Positions 8,814 to 19,200 of a stretch of 64,000 nucleotides of DNA are shown one piece after another. The notes under the pieces were generated by a model. The model searched no databases, was not told where the DNA came from, and saw only the letters and a list, made by a program, of their open reading frames with translations. How positions within the stretch are numbered: position 1 is the first letter of the stretch; every line of letters starts with the position of its first letter. The stretch lies in assembly GCF_008312935.1 (NCBI RefSeq), contig NZ_VSZO01000043.1, positions 165,205 through 229,204 on the forward strand. Direction: 5' to 3'. Both the position numbers and the translations under genes were made by a program. This stretch comes from Roseiconus lacunae (GTDB lineage: Bacteria > Planctomycetota > Planctomycetia > Pirellulales > Pirellulaceae).

Positions 8814-11800
8814 GTGTCCGTTGCCACATCGCTTCACACCGAACGACTTCAAGAAATCGTCGAACTGATCGATCGCGATTCGGGGATCGGCACGACCCTG
8901 CGAGAAGGTCAGCCTGGCGAGCGAGTCGCGTTCAGTGGCGTTTGGGGATCATTGCGGGCCGTTTTCGCGGCTGCCGCGGCACGCTCGTGCTCAAATATCT
9001 TGATGCTCCTGCCGCAGGCCGCAGACGCGGATGTGGTTTCCGGAGATGCGATCGCGTTTGGCGTCGAGGATTCGTTACCGCTACCGCTGAGCGTTGGTCG
9101 TGGGGCGCACTCGTTGGCCGATCCGGAACTGGCCGAGCGTTTGCAAGTGTTGCAGAGGCTCCGCGGTCGCGACGAGAACGCGGCCAATCCGATGTTGGTC
9201 ACGGCATACATCGGTGGTGCGTTGCAATTGGTTCCCACCCCTCGGCAGCTCGATTCGTCGACGCGTGAATTTACCGTCGGACACGAAATTCCGATGGATG
9301 AAGTCGCCGATTGGCTTCGCGAGTCCGGGTTTGTTTCCACCACGGCGGTCCAGCTACCCGGCGAGTTCGCGATGCGAGGTGGGTTGATCGATATCTATTC
9401 GGTCGACCATGCCAGCCCTATTCGAATCGAATGGTTCGGCGATGAAGTCGAGTCGATCCGCCACTTTGATTTGGGCAGTCAACGGAGCGTCGGCGAAGTC
9501 AACTCGATCGAGATCTCTGCGGTCGGCGTTCATGGCGACGCGCGCGATCCATCGTCTGACGAAGGCGGTCAATCCGGTTTAGCACAATCGGGCTTGGATT
9601 CGCAGTTAGATCTTGGACCGATCAGCGACTACCTGCCCGAGGACACTTTGGTGATCCTCGTCGAACCGCACGATTGCAAGTTAGCCGCCCAGAACTTGCT
9701 TCACCGCCTGGATGATCAAAGCGGATTCACTGATTTTGAATCACTGCTCGCATCGATGGCTCACCTGAGAATCGTGACCGCATCGACGCTGAACGAAGGT
9801 GGGGAAAAAACGATTGATCTGCGTTCGACCAGTGCCGACGGGTTCGCGCTTGCTCTCGAAGAAACGCAATCACGCATCGATACGGTTGCCGATGATCACG
9901 AGATCTTGCTCGTCGGAGATACCCCCGCCGACGCACAGCGGCTGACCGAGTTGTTGCAAGACACCAAGGCCGCGCGGAGCGGTCACCTCAAACCGGCGGT
10001 CGCGCAGATCAGCGGTGGGTTTCGACTAACGACATCGAAGGTTCTGGTGCTAACCGGGGCGGAACTGTTTCACCGCAGTCCGGTTCGCCGTGGAAAGACA
10101 CGGGCTCAGGGCAAACCCATCACCACGTCGCTGCAACTTGAACCAGGCGACTTGGTGGTGCACTTATCACACGGCATCGGCCTGTACCTAGGCCTTGATC
10201 ACTTAGAAAAGAACGGTCAGCACGTCGAGCACTTGGTGTTGGAGTATGACGGCGGTTCGAAGATCTACGTGCCGGCGTCGCGCATCGGCTTGATTCAACG
10301 CTACGTCGGAGGCACCAAAAGCCAACCGAGACTGGCCAAGGTCGGCGGACAAGCGTGGGCACGGCAGAAGAAGGCAGCCGAGAGTGCGGTCACCGATATG
10401 GCGTCCGACTTGTTGGAGTTGCAAGCCAAACGCACCAGTCGGCAAGGGATCGCGTTTGACCCCGATCACATCTGGCAACAACAATTCGATGCCAGTTTTC
10501 CTTATCAAGAAACCCCCGATCAGGTCACCGCGATTGCCGCGGTCAAAGACGACATGGAATCCCCGCGGACCATGGATCGGCTGATTTGCGGCGACGTCGG
10601 ATTCGGAAAAACCGAAGTCGCGATGCGGGCGGCCTTCAAAGCGGTGACGAGCGGTTTCCAAGTCGCCGTGCTCGTCCCTACAACGGTGCTTGCCGAACAG
10701 CACTATCACAACTTTAAACATCGAATGGCGGAATTTCCCGTCCGGATCGAAAAGTTAAGCCGGTTTTGTTCTGCCGCCGAGCAACGTCAAACGATCAAAG
10801 ATCTGAAAAGTGGGAAAGTCGATATCGTCGTCGGAACCCATCGGATTGCCGGCAAAGATGTCGACTTTCAGCAACTCGGTTTGGTCGTGATCGACGAGGA
10901 GCAACGCTTTGGTGTCGCGGTCAAAGAGAAGCTAAAAAACAAGCACTCCAATGTCGACGTGCTAACACTTTCGGCAACGCCCATTCCGCGAACACTGCAT
11001 ATGGCGCTCGTTGGCGTTCGCGACATCAGTAACCTGGAAACACCACCGGCCGAGCGACGGAGTGTCGAAACGATTGTCTCGCGTTGGGATGACAAGTTGA
11101 TTCGTAGTGCGATCGTGCGAGAACTAAACCGGGGTGGTCAGATCTACATGGTCCATAACCGTATCGGCGACATGGAAGCAATCGTCGAACGTTTGCGCGG
11201 AATTGCGCCGGAGTTGCGGATCGTGATCGGTCACGGACAGATGCCCGAAGGCGCATTGGAACAAGTCATGGTTGACTTCATCGATCACAAATACGACCTG
11301 TTGCTTGCGACGACCATTATCGAAAGCGGATTAGACATTCCCAATGCCAACACGATCTTTGTCGATGACGCGGACCACTATGGACTGAGCGACTTGCACC
11401 AATTACGTGGTCGGGTGGGACGTTACAAGCATCAGGCATTTTGCTTCCTGCTTGTCTCACCACACAAACACCTTTCGCCGGAAGCGACGAAGCGACTCCG
11501 GGCGATCGAAGAGTTCAGCCAGATGGGAGCCGGCTTTGCGATCTCGATGCGTGACTTGGAGATTCGCGGCGCGGGCAATCTTCTTGGCAGCCAGCAAAGT
11601 GGCCACATCGCTGCGATCGGCTACGAGATGTACTGCCATTTGCTCGAAGACGCCGTTCGCCAGGTTCAGAATTTGCCACCGGAGCTTTCCGCCGATGTCG
11701 ACATCGATCTGCCGGTGGAAGCCTATTTAGATCCGGAGTACGTGCCCGACCTGCGGCACAAGATCGATCTGTACCGGCGGATCGCTAAACTGAAGGATGC

Positions 11801-12173
11801 CGGGGAAATCGAAAGCATCCGGGAAGAATTGATCGATCGATTTGGGTTGTTGCCAGGGGCGGCAGAACGAATGCTCGAACTCGCCGAGTTGCGACTCGAC
11901 GCGGCCGCTTGGCAAATCGGTGCGATCACCAGCGACGCGCGTTTCCTGGTGTTGCACTATTCTGATCGTCGCCGAATCGAGTTTCTGGCCAAGCGGTCGA
12001 AGATGCCTGTTCGAATCGTCGATGCGCGTCGAGCCTATGTCCCGCTTCGACCTCAGAAACGACCCGGCACCTCGGAGAAACCGCCGAAGAATTATCCCGG
12101 TGTCGACATGGATCATCCCTCCGGACGTGGTTACCTACAATTGGCTCGCCAAACCCTTCAATCGGGCAATTGA
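8814..12173 (+). CDS. mfd: Transcription-repair coupling factor Mfd
   Basis: Mfd uses ATP to push stalled RNA polymerase off damaged DNA and recruits UvrA. The protein is about 1119 aa, normal for the family. Order: a UvrB-like N-terminal module (with EFAMRGGLIDIYS near residue 190), the CarD-like RNA polymerase interaction domain (DLVVHLSHGIGLYLGLD, YVPASRIGLIQRY), and a SF2 translocase. The translocase has Walker A GDVGFGKTEVAMRAAF, DEEQRFG, LSATPIPRTLHMAL and the C-terminal helicase block LHQLRGRVGRY. The TRCF C-terminal domain closes it. The frame opens at a TTG at 8799; I prefer the GTG at 8814 (MSVATSLHTERLQ). Neither has a clear Shine-Dalgarno, so the start is uncertain while the identity is not. 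Confidence 0.96.
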   Translation: MSVATSLHTERLQEIVELIDRDSGIGTTLREGQPGERVAFSGVWGSLRAVFAAAAARSCSNILMLLPQAADADVVSGDAIAFGVEDSLPLPLSVGRGAHSLADPELAERLQVLQRLRGRDENAANPMLVTAYIGGALQLVPTPRQLDSSTREFTVGHEIPMDEVADWLRESGFVSTTAVQLPGEFAMRGGLIDIYSVDHASPIRIEWFGDEVESIRHFDLGSQRSVGEVNSIEISAVGVHGDARDPSSDEGGQSGLAQSGLDSQLDLGPISDYLPEDTLVILVEPHDCKLAAQNLLHRLDDQSGFTDFESLLASMAHLRIVTASTLNEGGEKTIDLRSTSADGFALALEETQSRIDTVADDHEILLVGDTPADAQRLTELLQDTKAARSGHLKPAVAQISGGFRLTTSKVLVLTGAELFHRSPVRRGKTRAQGKPITTSLQLEPGDLVVHLSHGIGLYLGLDHLEKNGQHVEHLVLEYDGGSKIYVPASRIGLIQRYVGGTKSQPRLAKVGGQAWARQKKAAESAVTDMASDLLELQAKRTSRQGIAFDPDHIWQQQFDASFPYQETPDQVTAIAAVKDDMESPRTMDRLICGDVGFGKTEVAMRAAFKAVTSGFQVAVLVPTTVLAEQHYHNFKHRMAEFPVRIEKLSRFCSAAEQRQTIKDLKSGKVDIVVGTHRIAGKDVDFQQLGLVVIDEEQRFGVAVKEKLKNKHSNVDVLTLSATPIPRTLHMALVGVRDISNLETPPAERRSVETIVSRWDDKLIRSAIVRELNRGGQIYMVHNRIGDMEAIVERLRGIAPELRIVIGHGQMPEGALEQVMVDFIDHKYDLLLATTIIESGLDIPNANTIFVDDADHYGLSDLHQLRGRVGRYKHQAFCFLLVSPHKHLSPEATKRLRAIEEFSQMGAGFAISMRDLEIRGAGNLLGSQQSGHIAAIGYEMYCHLLEDAVRQVQNLPPELSADVDIDLPVEAYLDPEYVPDLRHKIDLYRRIAKLKDAGEIESIREELIDRFGLLPGAAERMLELAELRLDAAAWQIGAITSDARFLVLHYSDRRRIEFLAKRSKMPVRIVDARRAYVPLRPQKRPGTSEKPPKNYPGVDMDHPSGRGYLQLARQTLQSGN

Positions 12174-12295
12174 TCGGCCCGTGTTTGTCGCGGTTCGAAT
12201 GCTGATTGCAACTCAACCATGGTGAGTGCCAAACGCCTCGTCCGCGGGCGGGCTGAAACGCAGCGTGAAGGATGAGAATGATCGTCGTGGCGACG

Positions 12296-12775
12296 TTACA
12301 GATACATTCCTACGAAGCCTTCGCCCGCTTCATTTTCGGCATTCAACTTTTCGATCCGCTCGTGGGTCTTCGTTAGGTCACCGGCCGCAATGTAACGATC
12401 GAATTCAACCAGGACGGCATGCTGAACGGATTCGGCAAAGAATTCAACGATCGGCTGTGAAAGCCAGCCACAGGTTTCGCGGAGCAGTTCCACTGACAGA
12501 TCGACGCTGCGCGTTTTCTCGTCCTTGGTTCCGGTTAGCACCGTCCCTTCGAAGTTGAATGCGATCTCGCCACGGTTTTCGGCGTTGGTCAGGCGGAAGA
12601 CGCAAGTCCCGCGGTGAAGGTAATACGTGTTGTGCGATCCATGTTTGTCCATCGCTGCTTTGATCCGCCGCACAAAAGCTTCGTATCTTGGCGACGCATC
12701 GATTGGCGCGTCGAACCGAGAGATGCTGCGCATTGGTAAACAGTCGAATTCGATTTCGACCCATTGGCCTTTCAT
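12296..12775 (-). CDS. Conserved hypothetical protein, about 159 aa
   Basis: A soluble acidic protein without signal peptide or membrane segment. Visible features: a strand-rich N-terminal half (WVEIEFDCLPMRSI, YYLHRGTCVFRLT, GEIAFNFEGTVLTG) and a helical C-terminal half (EFFAESVQHAVLVEFDRYI, THERIEKLNAE). I do not recognise a family. Composition and length fit a real gene and the ATG at 12775 is the natural start. Two CRP-like palindromes lie 20 to 56 bases upstream of the start, so transcription is probably under a global regulator. It is convergent with mfd. Confidence 0.7.
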   Translation of the reverse strand: MKGQWVEIEFDCLPMRSISRFDAPIDASPRYEAFVRRIKAAMDKHGSHNTYYLHRGTCVFRLTNAENRGEIAFNFEGTVLTGTKDEKTRSVDLSVELLRETCGWLSQPIVEFFAESVQHAVLVEFDRYIAAGDLTKTHERIEKLNAENEAGEGFVGMYL

Positions 12776-12794
12776 CTACACGAACTCCGTTGCT

Positions 12795-12810
12795 TGTGAA
12801 AAGAATCACT
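12795..12810. promoter_or_regulatory. CRP-like half-consensus palindrome (site 1)
   Basis: TGTGA-AAAGAA-TCACT, nine of ten arm positions matching the CRP consensus TGTGA-N6-TCACA. Its centre is 21 bp from the centre of site 2, two helical turns, so dimers bound to both would face the same side of the DNA. Confidence 0.55.
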
Positions 12811-12815
12811 AATCT

Positions 12816-12831
12816 TGTGAAATGATTCACA
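12816..12831. promoter_or_regulatory. Perfect CRP-like palindrome (site 2)
   Basis: TGTGA-AATGAT-TCACA, an exact match to the CRP consensus arms. Both sites share the flanking CTTGTGAAA, so they also form a 21-bp direct repeat. Binding by a Crp/Fnr-family protein is inferred; no such gene is in this window. Confidence 0.6.
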
Positions 12832-13098
12832 TGGCGGCTAGTCCACCGCGACATCGGTACGGAAATTGGTCGCAAATAACGGTAATCACCACGCCTCACG
12901 CATGTTTTTGCGGCGCGTTCGGCTCCCCAGTGCGTTGCGTAATCAAACGTTTGTCGATCTGTCGCCAGCCGAATGAGGTTGAAATTCCTTGACTCGGCTA
13001 GTCGTGCTGGAAACAACGAAAGGGTTCACGATCCATCGTTTGTCGATCGATCGTTCTTTTTCCGAACAACTTTCTACTCTGAAACGGGAGCGATTGCG

Positions 13099-13587
13099 AT
13101 GATGCCTCACACATGCGCACGCGACATGATGGTTTCCAACTTAACGACTTTGTCCCCAACGATGGACGTGATGGAAGCGTTGGACGTCTTATTAAAGCAT
13201 CGAATTTCGGGGGCACCCGTTGTCGACGAGAACAAGCGATTCCTTGGGATCTTTTCGGAGAAGTCTTGTATCCGTTTCGTCGTCGATGCGGCGTATGAGC
13301 AGATGCCCGTGACCGACCTGATGTCGTTTGTAGACTCTCGACCACCGACGATTCGCCCCGAAACCGACTTGCTGACGATTGCCCAGACCTTTCTCGATGC
13401 CGCTTGTCGTCGTTTACCGGTGCTCGACGACGAAGGTCGGCTTCTCGGGCAAATCTCTCGCCGTGATGTGATGCGCGAAGTCCGCGATCATTTGAAAAAG
13501 CAGATCCCGGTGGCCACCGGGGCGGGGCTGTACCTGAGCGCCGTTGTCGAAGGGATCGATCGACCGTTTCGTGCCAGCGGTCGGTAG
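13099..13587 (+). CDS. CBS-domain pair protein
   Basis: A small soluble protein of about 162 aa made almost wholly of two CBS domains: the first around TCARDMMVSNLTTLSPTMDV to LGIFSEKSC, the second around DLMSFVDSRPPTIRPETDL to LGQISRRDVMREV. Stand-alone CBS pairs bind adenosine nucleotides and act as energy sensors for partner proteins; the ligand here is not known. I start at the ATG at 13099, which has GGGAG about 8 bases upstream and begins just before the CBS fold. A frame from 12973 adds 42 residues rich in Arg, Ser and Phe with no fold. It is divergent from the hypothetical gene at 12296 and may share its regulatory region. Confidence 0.88.
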   Translation: MMPHTCARDMMVSNLTTLSPTMDVMEALDVLLKHRISGAPVVDENKRFLGIFSEKSCIRFVVDAAYEQMPVTDLMSFVDSRPPTIRPETDLLTIAQTFLDAACRRLPVLDDEGRLLGQISRRDVMREVRDHLKKQIPVATGAGLYLSAVVEGIDRPFRASGR

Positions 13588-13615
13588 CGAATGCGAGGGC
13601 GTTTGCGGCGTTTGA

Positions 13616-15064
13616 TCAAGTCTTCGTTAGCTTTGACTCTGCGGCGGACTGCTTGATCTGTAGCATCAATCGGTAGTTGTCTTTGAACAATGCCGATGAA
13701 GCCTCTTTGACTTCTCGCAGTTCTTCGCGAATCTGGCCGAAGTATTGCTTCAATGCGGTGTTCTCGACTCGGTACTGCCCCAGGTCCTGTTCCAGTTTCA
13801 GCTTTTCATCCTGGCGTTTGGCGAGCATGTCGACCGTTGCGGTGATCGCCGCGTCGAGGATTTTTTCCTGGTACTGCATTTCCGCGATCCGGACGTCCAT
13901 TTCACGAATCTGTAGGCGGATCTTGCGAAGGACGTAGCGATAGTCATTCAATGGTCGCAGGTAATATGTATCGACCAGTGACGCGACTTGTTCTTGGTTG
14001 ATTAGTTGCCGAGCCGCCTCTTCCTTGACGATGATTTCGTCGCCGACTGCGAACGAGACTTTGCCGGTGTCAGAACGTTGCAGTCGGCTGTCGACCGCCC
14101 GTCCGGAGTTATCAAAAAAGCCGCCTTCGAGTGCACCCCGTTGTTCTTCGCTATCGACGTCAATTTCGTATTTCTTTTCGAACTTGATTTTTACCCATCG
14201 TGCCGCCGGGTCCTCGGGAGCTTCGCGGGTGCCGTCACGAAGGTAAGCCGCACGGGTTTCCGGCTTTGCATTCTTGAAGAGCAGGTTGATGAGAGCGTCA
14301 TCGACGCGGCCGAGCGCATTATCGTCGGTGGCCCGGCTGCCTTCGGCGATAAAGGGCGCGTGACCGTCTAGCGGCAACATTTCGTAGAGCGACCACAATC
14401 GTGCTTGCCCATTGGAGATGATGTTGACCTGATTTGGCTCGAGGGCGAACGTTGGTGTGATCGTCACTGCTTCGGGAGTGCTGGCAATCACTTTGTATTC
14501 ACCCAGATATGCCATCGGCACGGTGGCTTCAAGATCCGGGTAACTGCCTTCTGCAAACCCGTAAACGACCAATCCGACCGGCACCAACGGTCCGGCGTCC
14601 TCGGCCGGAGCTTCGGCGGTCGGGTCGACTCCGGGAGCGATTCCTGGTGCGGTGCCAGACGCGGCGGTGTTGCCTGTCGTACGCAAGGTGATTTGGCCGT
14701 TGTTATTGTTAGCCATTTGTAAGCTGCGCCAGCGGCGGCCGGCTTCGGTCCCGATCTTCGAAAGTTCCAGCGAGACATTTTTAACGCCAGCACCGGCGGT
14801 TGGGTCGTTCGGATCGCCGTACTGGAGGATACGGTTTTCTTCTTTTACCTGGGCCAGCCGAACTTCCAATTCTTCCTTAATCTTGTGCCAAGCCTGTCGG
14901 CTTTTTAAAACCGCGGCGGTGGGAAACAGAAAGATGATGGCTAGCAACATCGTGATGACGGCACTGGTGATGTGATACCAACGCCAGTTCTTCGCTGCCT
15001 TGACGACCATCACGATGAAAGCGATCAGAATCGCCAACAAGACTGCCAGGATTACAAATTTCAT
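13616..15064 (-). CDS. Membrane-anchored coiled-coil protein of unknown function
   Basis: A 482-aa protein with two N-terminal hydrophobic segments (about residues 2-22, FVILAVLLAILIAFIVMVV, and about 33-52, ITSAVITMLLAIIFLFP). A charged helix follows (about 56-80), then a Pro/Ala-rich linker (about 130-160) and a mixed central domain. The C-terminus is a long coiled coil (about 370-475; LRKIRLQIREMDVRIAEM, LKQYFGQIREELREVKEA). The layout suggests an inner-membrane protein with a long helical rod on one side, perhaps a scaffold. I do not recognise a named family. It is convergent with the CBS gene (28-bp gap) and appears to be a single transcription unit. Confidence 0.82.
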   Translation of the reverse strand: MKFVILAVLLAILIAFIVMVVKAAKNWRWYHITSAVITMLLAIIFLFPTAAVLKSRQAWHKIKEELEVRLAQVKEENRILQYGDPNDPTAGAGVKNVSLELSKIGTEAGRRWRSLQMANNNNGQITLRTTGNTAASGTAPGIAPGVDPTAEAPAEDAGPLVPVGLVVYGFAEGSYPDLEATVPMAYLGEYKVIASTPEAVTITPTFALEPNQVNIISNGQARLWSLYEMLPLDGHAPFIAEGSRATDDNALGRVDDALINLLFKNAKPETRAAYLRDGTREAPEDPAARWVKIKFEKKYEIDVDSEEQRGALEGGFFDNSGRAVDSRLQRSDTGKVSFAVGDEIIVKEEAARQLINQEQVASLVDTYYLRPLNDYRYVLRKIRLQIREMDVRIAEMQYQEKILDAAITATVDMLAKRQDEKLKLEQDLGQYRVENTALKQYFGQIREELREVKEASSALFKDNYRLMLQIKQSAAESKLTKT

Positions 15065-15985
15065 TTTGGATTGTGGCGATGCCGGACAAGACCGAAGGGG
15101 AGGGAACGCAGGCTGAGATCACCAATTGTGATTGCTGAGCGGCCTGAACGGCGGAGTTCGATCGGAAAAGTTGCAGGATTTAGACCGATGGATACTAAGT
15201 TGGGCAAGATAGACCGTCAAGCTTTTCTAGCTATTCGGCTCTGAACACCCTCTTGAAACAACGATCCGGGGCCCCAGAGGGGGAATTCCACCGGTTTTTC
15301 GGCCGATTTTAAGGCTGATTCCGAACATCGAACCCGCCGGCCGGCGCAGAGAACTTTCTTGGACCACCCAATGTGGCTGGTCGTCACTCCCGTGACAATG
15401 CCGTCCCAAACGACGCGCACCATCAACGAGCCGCGTAAAAAGCGGGCGGGACGATAGTGGTTCGTTCCAACTCGTATTAAGGATGAGAGGCATCGCGTTA
15501 GCCACGGTTTCGGCGCAAAGAACAGTTGCGGCCCAATTACCGGTGCGAACACTCGTCGGTCGATTGGCCGAACCCAGACAATTGGTCTAGGCTGGACAAT
15601 CATTCGTGACAGGCACTTCTTCGCGACAGGCGGTATCGACCTCAAAAACACATCAACGTTTGGGAAGATCGGGGAAAAACGCCCCTGAGGTTGCGATTGA
15701 TTCGATTGAGATTCCTTGGCTGGCTTTGCGTTGACGCTTATCAATTCTTGAAGCACAGCTATACTGCGAGGCCCGGATAAATCCGTTTTTCAATTCGGTT
15801 GAAACCAAGTTGGTTGATCGGTGGTTATCCCGGCTGCATTCGCGGTTTCGCCCTCGTTGACTGTCAAGATTTGAAAACGAGTCGCGGGTGGCTGACCTTA
15901 TCATTCCCCAAAATTCGTGCGCCAGAACAGCAACGAAGCGAATGCTCTCCATCTCCTTTTCTTTTGATGATCACTGAGGACTGCA
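15065..15985. other. Long intergenic region (about 920 bases)
   Basis: It separates the coiled-coil gene from a small lipoprotein gene. It contains one diverged copy of the interspersed palindrome with an enlarged loop (15483-15564). The frames of up to 179 codons on the minus strand span this palindrome, lack any domain and have Arg/Ser/Pro-rich composition, so I do not call them. A small RNA cannot be excluded. Confidence 0.4.
15483..15564 (+). repeat. Single REPIN-like palindrome with enlarged loop
   Basis: Left arm ATGAGAGG then GCGTTAGCCACGGTT; right arm GTGCGAACACTCGTCGGTCGAT. The arm order matches the other plus-oriented copies, but the distance between arms is about 18 bp larger than in the 64-bp units, and the right arm is diverged. 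Confidence 0.5.
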
Positions 15986-16171
15986 ATGAAGAATTTTGCA
16001 ATTGCCGCTGTCGCTATCGCGTCGTTGACCCTAACCACGATCGGATGCGGTGGGCGTTCGGAAACTGTTACGACTCCTCCTGAAAACGCCGTCCCAGCTT
16101 CCGAGCTGCCGAGCCAGCAGGGCTATGAATCTGCGATGCAAAACCAGGGCAACGGTCGTCCGGGCAATTGA
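15986..16171 (+). CDS. Small predicted lipoprotein
   Basis: A 61-aa protein with a classical lipoprotein signal peptide: MKNFAIAAVAIASLTLTTIG followed by the lipobox cysteine at residue 21 (TTIGC-GG). The mature part is only about 40 residues, low in complexity and rich in Pro, Gln, Gly and Asn, with no domain. The ATG has GAGGA about 7 bases upstream, which supports translation. Short lipoproteins of this sort are common in planctomycetes and unassigned. A hairpin follows the stop. Confidence 0.78.
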   Translation: MKNFAIAAVAIASLTLTTIGCGGRSETVTTPPENAVPASELPSQQGYESAMQNQGNGRPGN

Positions 16172-16203
16172 TCGGACCTTCCGCCTCTGATCTTCATTAC
16201 GTT

Positions 16204-16227
16204 GCCAGTGGTTAAGTCGCCACTGGC
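16204..16227 (+). terminator. Hairpin after the small lipoprotein gene
   Basis: GCCAGTGG (16204-16211) pairs exactly with CCACTGGC (16220-16227) around an 8-nt loop. There is no U-run, so it may act as an mRNA 3' stabiliser or as a weak terminator for the convergent genes. Confidence 0.4.
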
Positions 16228-16270
16228 ATCACCGCTGCGGGACAACCGATCGGCGATGCTTTACCGGCGA

Positions 16271-19200
16271 TCACGGTGTCGAGCGGGGCGATAATTGATC
16301 AAGTTGAAACGCAGGTTGATCGCGGACGATCAAGTAACCGATGTTGCTTTCGAGCGCCCCGATCACCTGCCTGTCTCCATCGGGCCAGGTCACCACGACA
16401 TGATCGATTTGCGTCGCGGAACCGATTCCGGCGATCAGCTTGGCTTGGTTGCTGCACAGATATCCGTCGCCGGCAAGGCGAAACAGAGTTCGTTTTTCTT
16501 TGCCGCGATTTGAAGCATTCGGTACTTCAAACTCGATCATTGCACCGACCGAATCGCGTGTGTTGACGGTGTCGACCAATTCGAACGTGATCGAATGGTT
16601 GCTGCTTTGCGTCTGGTTGATCAACAGCGCGGCTGGTTCGGTGGCGTGTGTGACGACGCAATCCATACGTCCGTCCATATTAACATCGGCCGACATTAAC
16701 GCTCTTCCGATATGCGGTGTTCGAAAGTATTCGCCGAGCGACGAAGGATCGGTCACACGCCAAGTGCCGACCTTGGATTGTCGCATGATCTGAAAGTCTT
16801 GCGCGTAAGGCGGTGACTCTGGGCCGAAGTCGCCGATGTGTCCGTTGGCGACCATCAGTTCTTCGAAGCCATCATTGTCCAGGTCAATTGCCTCTGTTCC
16901 AAACGCCACGTTTCGAAGCGTTGGTTCGACCAAACCATTTTTTGCGGTCACGTCGCCCCAAAGGCCGGACGCCTTCTGCTCATATAAAATGTTGTATTCG
17001 CCCGCGAAGCCGGTGACGTAAAAATCCAAGTCGCCATCATGATCGGCATCCCAGCTTGCGATTCCCATCGATCCTTGGTCTAGCGATTGGGCATCGACGG
17101 CTAGACCGCTAGAGATCCCCAGTTCGACCAGTGCCCCTTCCTGTTCATCATTCCATCGATAGTAGTGATTCACCGATGCGTCGTTTGCGATGTAAGCACC
17201 AATGTGTTTGCCATCCAAACGGCCGGCGACAATCCCGAGCCCGCGACCGGGAGCTGCCGGCCGCATCCGGTGTGATGTGACGTCTCGGAATTGGCCTTCA
17301 CGGCTACCTTGCAGGCAATGATCAAACGCCGCTTGAAATCGGAGCGGATAGCAGTTGATCTCGTTTCCTTGGCTGTCAAAACAAGGTTCGTTCAATGGTT
17401 CGTTGGAATCGCAATAATTGACGACCACGATGTCGTTCCAGCCATCTTGGTCCAGATCGACAATCGCACCGCTCGTACTCCACTGATCGGCCCGTGTTTC
17501 GTTCAGCAGACTCGATGCATCGCTGAACGATCCGTCGCCATTATTACGGAATAGGCGATTGGGACCGAGGTTCAAGATCAAGACATCGGCGAAGCCGTCA
17601 TCGTTGTAATCGCCCACGCAGACACCGTGAGAGAAGTTTCGATCATCCAATCGCGCGTCGCTGCCGACGGCATGAAACGAATCACCGAGATGACGAAATA
17701 ACTCGCCAGGTTGATTGTCGCTTTTGGCGATCGATCCCCCGGCAGCCGTGAACGCGATGTCGGGACGACCGTCGCGATCAAAGTCAATTATCCCACCGCC
17801 ACAACCGAGTGTTTGATGGATCGGAACGCGTGGGCCTTGGACACCGTCGCCGACAACGCCATAAAAATTCAGGCCCCATTGGGCGGCTTGGTTTGTCAGC
17901 TGGATCGGCGTTTGGCTGATCGTTCGATCGGCCGATTGTGCGGAATCGCCGTGGGCTATCATTTCTACAGAACCGATTTTCGGCACGGGATAGTCAAGCA
18001 GATCAAAGTTCAATTCGGGGTGCCGATCTGTGTGTTGCCAATCGCTATCGATAGACAGGTTCTCGACAATGCCACGTCGTTCCTCATCCAGGTTCGCGAA
18101 CGGTTGCTCGGGCAAGGTCGTCGCGATTGCTAGCCATGCTTCGGCTTCCCAAAGACGTCCCAGATCTGCGAGCGTCAGAGCGATCTCGGTGACCGCCGTT
18201 TGGCTGTTCTGGTTCCCGTCGACAAAACTCGAAAACCGTTGACGTAGTTCCAGCAGGCGTTCGCGGCGGTTGGCGATTCCTGCGGCGATAACGCTCAGTT
18301 TATGCTGCGACTCCCTCACCGATCGGTCAGCAGATTCGATGGCACGTTGTTGCTCCGCGATCGCATTGGCCAGCCTCGCCCACGCAAAGCTTTCGTTAGG
18401 GTTTCGGCGAGTCGCTTCGGCAAAACCACGGATAGCCGCTGCTGTCTGACCTTGTTCAAGAGCCCAATCGCCCAAAGCGATCCAGTAGCCTGCGTGATTC
18501 GATGTTCCCTGCGGTGCTTCTTGAAGCCAGGAGGGGAGTTGCTCGGTCTTTCCTTGGACAACGAGCGCTTTTCCGAGTAAAGCGTGTGCCGGTGCAAACT
18601 CGGGATGCTTGGCAAGGATCCGGCGCAGTAAGTTCTCCGCCGAGCCTACGTCGCGGGATTCGAGCGACGTGTGGGCACGTCCGAGTAGCGGTCGCAGGTC
18701 GGAAGGATTTCGTTCGAGTAGCGTTGCAATCGTATTTGATGAAAAACGACGAAAACTGGTTTCTGTCGTTGCCATCAACAGCATCAAATCAAACTGCCTC
18801 GCATGTATCAGGACATGCATGTGAGTGGGGATTTGATTCGTCAACTGCGCTTCGCCTAAGAAGCCGACCAGCATTCGACGATACTTGTGTGCTTGCGGGT
18901 GAATTTCAATGACATCTTCGAGCAACGTGATCGCGTCGTACAGTCGTCCTTGGTCCACCAGTGCTTGCACCGCGAACTGAACACGTTGACTGTTCACGTC
19001 GTAGCCCGTAACTCGGGCGGCCCGTACGAGTAAGTCCGCAGCGACGGTCTCGTTTCCGAGTTGCCCATTAGCGATCGCGACAATGGTTAAGAGTTCAGGG
19101 TCGTTTGGCTCTGCGATCAAGGCGCCGGCGCCGATACGTTTTGCCGCACTCCAATTCTTCTTGGTCACCGCGTCATGCAACGCTTGATCGATCGATCGAT

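Larger units (their letters stand above)
12776..13098. other. Divergent regulatory region
   Basis: This region separates the minus-strand hypothetical gene from the plus-strand CBS gene. It contains the two CRP-like sites (listed separately). No gene is seen; the in-frame extension of the CBS gene from 12973 lacks family character. Confidence 0.5.

Noticed and set aside
15217..15756. Minus-strand frame of 179 codons
   Set aside because: Covers a repeat copy, has no domain, and its composition is not that of neighbouring genes.
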